From contig JASDDO010000026.1 in the NCBI GenBank assembly GCA_030015575.1, forward strand, positions 448,237,096-448,301,095: a DNA stretch of 64,000 nucleotides. Reading direction: 5' to 3'. This stretch comes from Agapanthus africanus (taxonomy: Eukaryota; Streptophyta; Magnoliopsida; Asparagales; Amaryllidaceae). Positions 23,833 to 32,764 of the stretch are shown piece after piece (the stretch's first letter is position 1; each line of letters begins with the position of its first letter). The notes beneath the pieces were generated by a model. The model saw only the letters and a list, made by a program, of their open reading frames with translations. It made no database searches and had not been told where the DNA came from. The position numbers and the translations under genes were made by a program.

Positions 23833-24540
23833 TGTTGGAGATAGTGCCCTCAGAGTCAATTATTGGATCATAGGCACGTGATTGCAATGATTGAGGGAGG
23901 ACCTATCCCGGTAGGACAGTCTTACTCGAGATGATAGTATGCTATCTGGTTTATCTTTATCATCGTGTACTGCTTTAGGTGACCTGACATGTCGCTATTA
24001 CACGTTGATAGAGCCCCTAAGATTCTTGCTTGACCACCAACAGTATGAGGGCGATCATATAAGTGGGAGCTGGTAGTCTATAAGCGCATCCTTAAAAGGT
24101 CCCTAGTCGTGGGAGTTTCGAGACAGGGCATCGATACTCCAGAGTAGACTAGTGTATACAGTCGAGACCCCGACGAGGGGCGGTGGCCGGTCTCATAAGC
24201 CATTGGTGTCAGTTGGATCACCTAAGATGTATACAGGTGCTTATTGGGTTATGAGTACACCGGACAGGACTCGCCGGGAATATGCTAGTTGGTCTTATAC
24301 CTGACGTCAGATGGCAGTTCCCTGGTGACATGTGTACAGGTTAGTTCATCGACCTGAGGATCGTCATTTATATCGTGTGAGTTCCCACTGTACTTTGATT
24401 ACTACCCTACCACGCTCAAAGGAGACGTGCAAACAGGTTTTAGTCGGGTACAGTCCCGAGCCACATGGAGGCAGTGAGCGGTCTTCAGGGGTTCGTCTCT
24501 CCCGGTATTGGGGGTGAGGTCGCGCTGTGTCTAGGAGAGC
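23833..24540 (+). repeat. 5' LTR of B, piece 1
   Basis: Starts TGTTGGAGATAGTGCCCTC and is interrupted at 24540 by A. It is colinear with 42148-42856 of the 3' LTR. Confidence 0.92.
24536..24540. repeat. Target-site duplication of A (AGAGC; partner 34940-34944)
   Basis: A perfect five-base match. The empty site is seen in the B 3' LTR near 42851. Confidence 0.95.
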
Positions 24541-25617
24541 TGTTAGTGTATATGCCCTAGAGGCCATTACTGTATCATACTAGTTTGTATATTACTTAAT
24601 GGAAGCTTGGGATATTCACCTTGTATATACAATCTTGCTCAAAATAGTAGTATGCTACTTGGTTTGTTTCTACTTCAATGTGTACATGTGTTTATTTTAG
24701 TATATCGCCTATACACATTAGTGGAGCCCTTAGGATCTTTGCTTGATTACCAACGTTGTGATGGCAGTCACACTAGTAGGGCTGGGTAATCTATAAGCAC
24801 ATCCTTATGCTGGTCCCTGGTCGCAGGACTATCCAGACGGGGCATCGATACTCCGGAGTAGACTAGCGCATGCGCTTCTCATCCCAGTGTGGGAGACGGT
24901 CTGTCCCACAGCCGTCGGTACGTCGTATTTGAGAGAGTATGCGGGTGCTCGTTGGGTTACGAGTACACTGGACAGGACTCGTCGGGAACTGACTAGTTGG
25001 TATTATGCCTATCGTCAGTTATCAGTTCCCAGGTGACATAAGTACAGCTTAGTCCGCTGACTTGACACTGTCACTTTGCCTCGAGTGTATTCCCACTGTA
25101 CTTTGATTACTACCCTACCACGGCTCAAAGGAGTCGTGCAAACAGGTGGTAGTTGGGTGCAGTCCCGAAGCACTTGGAGGCAGTGACGGTTAGACAGGAT
25201 TTGTCTCTCCCGGTATTGGGGGTTGACATCGCGCTGTGTCTAGGAGAGCCATTACACGAGTAGTCCCTGGCCAGGGCAAACGAGATATACTGGTAGGCTT
25301 CTAATGTTATCTCAGGGTGTTTTGGGCTTCACTCCGACACGACTTGTACCGCTATTGGGGGACTGACATTTACCGCCCCCTAGGCCCGCCATGCGATGTA
25401 TCAGACGATCAGACCGGACTGTGTGGAGAATGTCACATTCAGGCTCAGTAGGAGTTCAGATGGGTTTCGCCTCGTCAGTCTTCTTGTCGGCATCTACCTG
25501 AGGACCGTTACGCACAGCTAGTGCCGCTTGCGGTCTATGGTTAAACCCACTGCCAGCGTAGTGTCGAGTCTTTAGAGTCCCACACAGAAAGCTATTCGCC
25601 TTTAGGCAAAAGAGTAG

Positions 25618-25657
25618 AGGTCGCATGGTTTTGCGACAGGTCGCATGGTTTTGCGAC
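25618..25657 (+). repeat. Two tandem 20-bp hairpin units in the A 5' LTR
   Basis: The unit AGGTCGCATGGTTTTGCGAC, twice; each unit folds as GTCGCA/TGCGAC around TGGTTT. The 3' LTR has three units (33842-33901) and G has one (1807-1824). Confidence 0.92.
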
Positions 25658-25855
25658 AGGGTTCGGTCACATCCATGCACTTGTGCACGTACAGTGTCCG
25701 GACAGTTCACACTAGCGGGCTTTGTTTTAAGCCAGATCCTAGTGTACCTTTTGGGATTGGTTTTATCCAGTATGCATTCGTGTTTCTCGGAACGCGGATG
25801 CGGGTGTGTATGCACAGTTGACGGAGAGACAGAGACTGAGGATTCTCACTAGGGT

Positions 25856-26043
25856 TGTTGACCGTTGACCGTTGACTATTGACTTTTTGCTCAACCCTAA
25901 TGAGAATATGATATGTGATTAACAATTATATTAATTAAGTATTATGGTGACATGGTTGTTGAGGGATTGACTTTTTTGACTTGTTGACTTTTGTTGACTT
26001 GTTGACTTTGTTGACCGGTTGACTAGGCTTGACTAGTTGACCA
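25856..26043 (+). promoter_or_regulatory. W-box cluster in the A 5' LTR
   Basis: I count thirteen TTGACC/TTGACT hexamers, four at 25856-25894 and nine from 25976 back to 25966 and on to 26042. TTGAC(C/T) is the binding core of WRKY transcription factors, which act in defence and stress responses. The cluster is also in the 3' LTR (about 34103-34280, twelve by eye). Inferred stress-responsive enhancer of the element. Confidence 0.6.
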
Positions 26044-26873
26044 TCATGATAACTATAGCTATCATTTCATGGCAAAGACTTTTGCTTGCTTGCTCTTTTG
26101 TGCAAAATGAGTGCATGAAATGATATGGCTATGGTTGCTTAAACCATCACATAATACTTGATTGATATGAGGTGTTATGATTGTTTTGGATTATGAGAGC
26201 CAAATAAGAAAAGTCTTCTCTCATTCTATCATGCTCATTCTCTCTCTTGTTCTTGAGCTCTCATCTCCTCCTCTTGCTCTCCCTCTCTTGACTCTATGGT
26301 TCACTTGTCTCATGAGTTGAGAACCAAGAACCATAGATAAAATCCCATACAAACTCGTCTCTACTCACTCTAGTTCACAAGGTTTAGCAAACCGAGTGAA
26401 CTAGTTTCTTCAAAGTTCGAAGAAGGAGCCAAAGGTTGAAGCTTTCAGGTGGATCTATCTTCGGCGTAAGGAGACGACAGGGAGAAGCCGATTCGGACAA
26501 CCATCGAAGCTTGAAGACGAAGGAGTTCGAGAAAAAGAAATGTATAACCCCCTAACCGAGTAGTTAGCAACTCGTAGTTAGGTTGTTAGTTAGATGTTTA
26601 ACAAAGATCCGATTTTGAGTCCATGTTACCACCTCTAAGAAAATTGTTTTTCACCAAATTCCGCATGCCCGAAAGTACCGGGAGAGGTAGCATGGACTTA
26701 CAGTGGTATCAGAGCCTAGTTAAACTCTATCTAACATGTTAGCAAAGTAGCTAGAAGATCGATCAAAGAAAAAGTCCCGAAATGAACCCCGATTTCATAC
26801 TTGCTGTCGATTTTTTATGTTCTGTAAAAATAATAAATCATGCATCAAAAATCGACTCAGGGTTTTTATAGTG

Positions 26874-26992
26874 CACTGTAGAAAGACGGTCCCCTGATCT
26901 CATCATTACGCCGCGGAAACACGGCAATAGCTTGCTATTGCCGCGGTTCCACGGCCGTCTTGGCTCCTCTCTGGTTGTTCTTTGCTACAGTG
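26874..26992 (+). other. Long stem-loop in the leader of A
   Basis: CACTGTAG/CTACAGTG forms the base (26874-26881, 26985-26992), AAAGA/TCTTT lies inside it, and the GC-rich top arm 26911-26931 pairs with 26934-26954 with about three mismatches in 21. It begins about 160 nt behind the primer site. Confidence 0.7.
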
Positions 26993-28764
26993 TGCTTATG
27001 GGGGTATTTTAGGAATTTTGGAATATGTATTTTCTGCCCAGATTTTCCAGAACGAAAATTTTGTATTTGGGGCCTGTAAATCCGTATTTTTGATCGAACT
27101 TCTAAAAGACTTAAGCTGACGGGTTTTTCTGTGATGTGATATTTGTATTGAACGTCTACTAATCGTTATATGTTGATTAGTGGGAGTTATACAAATCTGT
27201 GATCTGTAATGTCATTGGAATGTGTATATGAATTCATTAGATTGTCGCGGGTGAATAGCCGGGGGTTATGAGACGAGAGTATTCTTTTCTTTCAATTCAT
27301 GTAAATTTGTAAATTGATGTAATAATTATTTGTATGGCTGCACAACCGGGTCGGGGTTGTAGCCGTCATTGTATAATTTCTTTTTACTATTTTTGCTCCT
27401 AGGATAGACCCATGGAGGGGGTGCACAAACTACCGGGTATGCCGAAGTGCCGAGTGGCCTACTCACGGAGTTGAGGGAGGTTGCTTCGCTTCGGGTACTT
27501 GGCGGGTAGTTTGCCACACCCGCAGGGGTCTTGGGTGGGGTATTGGCTATTCACCGCGACCGTGTAATCTACTTTTCGTTACAGGCTCGTACGAATTGCG
27601 GATTCCTAGTATATCCAATGTGTTCATCTGTGATCTGAAATGGCTATCATTGCAATATATCTATATATGATATTATTTAGGCGTTGCTTATGTTTTACAG
27701 CCGCGCTAGCCCAGCCCCCGCTCTGTCGTTAGTTAAGTAACCTAACGGGTAATGACGGGGCCCCGTGGCGAATGCGAATGGCATAAGCGTACGTCATATT
27801 TTGGTTTTTTTCTGTAATGGTAGGATTAAATGATGGGACGCATTAAAAGAACTAATGCAAGAATATCACGCATTAAAAGAACTAATGCAAGAAAATAAAC
27901 CAATTTAAAATCGTTGGAACACTTTCGGAAACCCACTCGGTTCTTTTCAAAACTAACTTTTAAATGCGGAGCATGAGCCACTCCTTTTAAAAGATATCTC
28001 GTTCCATCGATTATATCAAGTTCACTACGTTCACGGTTTTGCCAAAACCATTCGTAGCCCTCCATCATTTCAGTTAAATATTCGGTAGTATTCAAACTAT
28101 GTATTTTGACCTCACGCCAAGGCATAGTGATTGGTAGCTGCCGGATATTTATCTGTTGCATAGATAGAATGCGTTGGTTTGGGACAGCCGTACTACCATT
28201 TTGGCCTACGTCAAGAGTAGGTACGGGTGGATTCAAATTAACCTGGATAATGATGGGAAGAACTTGACATGTGACTTATGACATTTTGACCTCACGCCAA
28301 GGTCATAAGAGCATAGGGCAAAAAATCCACATCGGGAGTTTCAAAAGAACTGAAACTTGCTAGTGTTGCATACCATTTGGAGTGTGATGATTCTGGTAGG
28401 ATTCCTTCAGTTTCGTCACGCGATGATATTTGGATCCCGATCCTACTGTGAGTATATGCTACTCCTCGGGAAATTTCTCACTAAACGATCAATGCTATAA
28501 ACCTAGTAGGTGTCTAGAAAGGTGTTAGCGGGGCTACGCCCCCAGGGAAAAGAGGTTATTTAATTAAGGAACTTCGCGAAAGCGTTGGAAAACCTCCCTC
28601 GAAGTACCGATACCAGCCTGGCCGAACGGTTAAGCAAGTATTGTACGGTGAGATTGATCCTGACTAATTCTTCCTTTTTGGTTTGAGGAGGGATTCGAGA
28701 AACAGTGGGAGCCATCCTGTTTAGACAAATTAAAAACCATTCTAAACTTGCAAGAGCATCAAGC

Positions 28765-28793
28765 TGAGTGTTTCTTCTCTCTCCTAATTGCAG
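28765..28793 (+). other. Acceptor-like tract just before gag in A
   Basis: A run of C and T ending AATTGCAG, followed by CGACC and 12 nt later by the gag ATG at 28806. B, C and H have the same arrangement. Inferred 3' splice site of a leader intron whose donor would be in the LTR (compare AAAG/GTATAA at 34779). Confidence 0.5.
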
Positions 28794-28805
28794 CGACCAA
28801 TTGAC

Positions 28806-29660
28806 ATGACTGGACTTAAGTTACTTCTAGATAAAAACATACTGACAGGGCCAAACTACAAAGATTGGCTCAGGAATGTCAAGATGGCAATCACTTACGA
28901 CAAGCTGGGGTATCTTCTTACCACCAAAGCTCCCCTATCCCTGGTCCCACTTCCAGCGTCGCGGATAAGGAAATCCGTAAGACTTGGGTGATTGATAGCG
29001 CGAAGGCCAAGCGCCTCGTACTTGCCTCTATGGACAATGAACATCAGAGGAGGCACGAGAATATAGACTTGGAATCCATATTTCTTCATACAAAAGAACT
29101 GTATGGAGAGCAATCTCGTATCGCAAGATACGAAGCGTCGAAAAAGTTATTTTCGGCAAGGATGGCCGTCGGATCATCAGTAGCAGAATACGTGCTTAAG
29201 ATGATCGGCTATATTGAGGAGCTTGCGGACCTAGGGACCACTTTGGAGAGTGAGCTCTATACGGACTTAGTTCTCCAGTCCCTTCCTTCCACTTACACCC
29301 AGTTTATACTGAACTTCAACTTACAAGAAAAAGAAGTTGAACATTCAGAGCTCCTCAACATGCTGAGGAGCGCAGAGGGCGCCCTACAGAAAGGTAGGGA
29401 AACATCCACTTTGTTTATAGGAGGATCATCTTCTTCTAGGTCCAAGGCGAAAGCCAAGGGAAAGAAGAAGAAAGCCCCCGCCAAACCAAGGGGCGGTGTT
29501 AGTAAAGTGGATACGAAGGGAAAATCTAAAGCAACAAAGAAAGCGGGGAAGCTTGTGGATAAGGAAGAATGCTTCTATTGTCATAAGAAAGGACACTGGA
29601 AGAATGATTGCAGGGCCTGGAAGGCCAGAACACAGGAATTGAAGCAGGTTGCAGCTTCAG
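28806..29660 (+). pseudogene. Gag of A (broken)
   Basis: The start MTGLKLLLDKNILTGPNYKDW fits Angela/Tork Gag: a short N-terminus then the G-x-N-Y-x-x-W motif that opens the capsid-like domain. A Lys-rich stretch (about 29440-29560) precedes a CCHC zinc knuckle, CFYCHKKGHWKNDC (29570-29611), which binds the genomic RNA. The start is chosen because it is the first ATG after the acceptor-like site and keeps the conserved motif. Fossil: the frame is not continuous. Confidence 0.88.
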
Positions 29661-30340
29661 CTTCAGGTGTGTATGTTATTGAAAACTGTCTTTCAATAAA
29701 CTCTACTTCCTCGGTATTGGATACCGGATCAGGATCTCATATCTGTAATTCTTTGCAGGCGTTGAGAAACCGTAGTGTTTTGAAAGCAGGTGACATGACC
29801 CTCAGAGTTGCGAACGGAGCTAGCATGGATGCTAAAGTCGTAGGGGACTATCACCTGGGAATGTCAGATGGACATGTTTTGGTATTGCGTAATTGCTTTT
29901 TTGTACCCAACGGAACTTGTAATATCATTTCTGTATCTTTAGTTTCTAAAGAAGGTTATGAATTTGCGTTTGTAAGTAATGTTGTAAACATTCACCTTAA
30001 TCAAGTTCTGATTGGGTAAGGTACATTGAGCAATGGTATATACGTATTAAACCAACCACAGATTTTCAATGTCCAGAATACACACAAAAGGAAGTCTCCG
30101 GAAATAAATCAGACTTTCTTATGGCATTGTAGACTGGGTCACATCAATGAGAGAAGGTTGACGAAGTTACATACAGAAGGATATCTGAATGCGTTCGAAT
30201 ATCAATCGTATGCCACTTGTCAATCCTGTCTCAAAGGAAAGATGACAAAGACTCCGTTTACTGGACACGGAGTAAGGGCGAGCGAGCTCTTGGGACTCGT
30301 ACACAGCGACGTGTGCGGTCCAATGTCTACACATGCTTGA
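29661..30340 (+). pseudogene. Protease and integrase N-part of A (broken)
   Basis: Protease: VLDTGSGSHICNS with the catalytic D-T-G at about 29720, followed by the beta-strand region up to about 29990. Integrase begins with the GAG_pre-integrase/zinc region: WHCRLGHINERRL (about 30122) and CQSC (about 30218), then HSDVCGPM (first core Asp at about 30308). The order protease-integrase-RT is that of copia elements. Confidence 0.88.
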
Positions 30341-31090
30341 AGTGGTTATTCTTACTTCATTACTTTTAAGGATGACTTTCAAGGTACGGTTATGTCTTCT
30401 TAATGAAACATAAGTCTGAAGCCTTTGGAAAATTCCAGGAATATAAGAATGAAGTAGAAAAACAAACCGGCAAAAGTATCAAGATTCTAAGATCGGATCG
30501 AGGTGGTGAATATTTGAGTGCCGAGTTCCTGGACTATTTAAAAGAGAACGGAATTCTCTCTCAGCTTACTCCTCCATACACTCCACAACATAATGGTGTA
30601 TCGGAGAGACGGAACCGAACCCTATTGGATATGGTACGGTCCATGATGAGTAACGCTGAGTTACCGCGATCATTCTGGAGGTATGCGCTAGAATCAGCTG
30701 CATACCTTTTGAACCGAGTTCCCACTAAGACTGTGCCTACAACACCTTATGAGTTATGGAGTGGGAAGAAACCCTATCTTCAATATCTGAAGATCTGGGG
30801 ATGTCCATCTTTTGTCAAAAAGCAGCATGCGGACAAACTCGAGGCACGCTCAGTACTGTGCAAGTTTGTGGGATACCCAAAGAACACCAGGGAGTATCTT
30901 TTCTACCACGCAGAGGAACAAAAAGTCCTTATTTCTCGTAATGCCCACTTTCTGGAACACCAGTTCTTAGAAAAGGAAATTAGTGAGAGCACAGTAGAAC
31001 TGGAAGAAATTCCAGAACCACGAACTATTACTGAAAGCTTAGTGGAACCAGAGGGTTCAAAAGAACAGGACATTCCTACACCGCTCCGCA
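30341..31090 (+). pseudogene. Integrase core and tail of A (broken)
   Basis: MKHKSEAFGKFQEYKNEVE, then RSDRGGEYLSAEFL (second core Asp at about 30494), TPQHNGVSERRNRTLLDM (core Glu near 30604) and the tail with WGCPSFVKK and KFVGYPKN. Integrase joins the cDNA to the host DNA with a five-base stagger, as seen in the duplications here. Confidence 0.88.
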
Positions 31091-32750
31091 GGAGTAGTAG
31101 GCAGTCTCATCCGCCCGAAAGATACTACGGTTTTCTCATAGACAGGGATAGAGAAGATTGCATCATAGATTATGATGAGCCTACTAGCTTCCAGCAGGCC
31201 GTTCAGAGCGTTGACTCAGTAAAATGGCTGGATGCAATGCGGACCGATATGGAGTCCATGTACACCAACAAAGTATGGACGTTGGACATTGCTCCAGACG
31301 GGGTAAAACCCGTAGGATGCAAGTGGATCGTCAAAAGGAAGATTTGTGTAGATGGACAGGTTGAGACCTATAAAGCTCGACTTGTTGCAAAGGGTTTCCG
31401 TCAAAGACCTGGCTTGGACTATGACGAAACCTTTTCTCCAGTGGCTATGCTGAAATCTATTCGGATCCTTCTTGCCATTGCTGCCTTCCACGATTATGAG
31501 ATCTGGCAAATGGACGTAAAGACCGCTTTTCTAAATGGAAATTTAGAGGAGTGTGTCTATATGGACCAACCAGAAGGTTTCATTCAGAGTGGGAGCAGCG
31601 GAAAGGTGTGCAAGTTGCTTAAGTCCATCTATAGACTAAAGCAGGCATCGCGGAGTTGGAACATCTGTTTTGATGAGACGGTCAAGGAATTTGGCTTTCT
31701 CAATCCAGATGAACCATGCATCTATTGTAGATTTGTAGCGAGAACTGTAGTATTCCTCGTTTTGTACGTGGATGACATTCTCTTAATAGGAAATGACATT
31801 CGTATGCTACAATCTGTCAAGGGGTTCTTGTCACACGGTTCTCCATGAAAGACATGGGTGATGCCTCATACATCCTGGGGATCCGGATCCATCGTGATAG
31901 ATCCAAGAGGATATTAGGACTTTCACAGTCCAGGTACATCGACACCATACTGAAGAGAATCAGTATGGAAGATTCCAAGCGCGGTAACCTACCGGCTTGT
32001 CACAGGATCACCCTCTCTAAAGAGATGTCTCCCAAGACTGATTTGGAGAGGGATCGCATGTCTATTATACCCTACGCTTCTGCGGTAGGCTCTATAATGT
32101 ATGCGATGTTGTGTACCAGATCGGATGTAGCTTATGCACTGAGTGTGGTAAGCCGGTATCAGTCAAACCCTGGGGAGAAACACTGGATAGCAGTAAAGAA
32201 CATTCTCAAGTACCTCAGAAGGACTAAGGAGATGTTCTTGGTGTATGGCGGAAAAGACCTCCAGATCGAGGCCTTTGCTGACTCCAGCTTCCAGAGTGAC
32301 AAGGTTGATTCCAAGTCCATGTCGGGTTTTGTCTTTACCCTCAATAGAGGGGCGGTGGGTTGGAAGAGTTCCAAACAGGAAACCGTTGCAGACTCGACGA
32401 TGGAAGCGGAATATATCGCTGCATCTGATGCCGTAAAAGAAGCTGTCTGGATGAGGAAGTTCTTGAAAGAGCTTCAGGTGGTTCCGTCCATTGTTGATCC
32501 AATACCTCTGTATTGCAACAACAACGGGGCTATAGCTTTAGCGAAGGAACCCAGGTCCCATCAGAGATCCAGACACATCTTGAGGCGGTATCACCTGATC
32601 AGGGAGATCGTGGATCGCCAGGAGATCGAGGTTCGGAGAGTCGCTTCAGAAGATAACACTGCAGATCCATTCACCAAGGCCTTGCCCCAGACTCAGTTCG
32701 AGCGGCTGATCGAGATGATAGGTCTTCGATACGCCAGTACATGGCCTTAG
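31091..32750 (+). pseudogene. RT and RNaseH of A (broken)
   Basis: Linker HPPERYYGF (about 31109), then RVT_2-type copia RT: KARLVAKGFRQRPGLDYDET (about 31372), WQMDVKTAFLNGNLEE (about 31504) and the catalytic YVDD (31765-31776). RNaseH follows: YGGKDLQIEAFADSSFQSD (about 32246), KQETVADSTMEAEYIAA (about 32371), YCNNNGAIALAKEP and the tail DPFTKALPQTQFERLIEM ending near 32750, eleven bases before the polypurine tract region. Copies RNA into DNA within the particle. Confidence 0.9.
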
Positions 32751-32753
32751 TGC

Positions 32754-32763
32754 AAGTGGGAGA
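32754..32763 (+). other. Polypurine tract of A
   Basis: AAGTGGGAGA one base before the 3' LTR. Confidence 0.88.
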
Positions 32764-32764
32764 T

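Larger units (their letters stand above)
24541..26702 (+). repeat. 5' LTR of A
   Basis: Start TGTTAGTGTATATGCCC, end AGCATGGACTTACA. It contains GGGAACTGA/TCAGTTCCC (24984-24992, 25022-25030), two tandem 20-bp hairpin units (25618-25657), the 11-bp stem GCATTCGTGTT/AACGCGGATGC (25774-25801) and the W-box cluster (25856-26043). The 60-120-codon frames inside it are not genes. Confidence 0.95.
26703..28793 (+). other. Untranslated leader of A
   Basis: Primer site TGGTATCAGAGCC (26704-26716), long stem-loop (26874-26992), stem CAAACTACC/GGTAGTTTG (27426-27434, 27505-27513), conserved block (27701-27786), a CGGGGCTACGCCCC hairpin near 28530, CGCGAAAGCG with a GAAA loop near 28576, and the acceptor-like tract ending CAG at 28791-28793. 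The first gag ATG follows 12 nt later. Minus-strand frames in this region are not genes. Confidence 0.85.

Noticed and set aside
25456-25815. 119-codon minus-strand frame recurring in several LTRs
   Set aside because: It is antisense to the A LTR and recurs only where the LTR recurs; it reflects the stem-loop region.
26704-26716. tRNA gene hint from the TGGTATCAGAGCC motif
   Set aside because: Only 13 bases complementary to the tRNA 3' end, directly behind an LTR: a primer binding site. The same applies at 863, 18471, 36423 and 56407.
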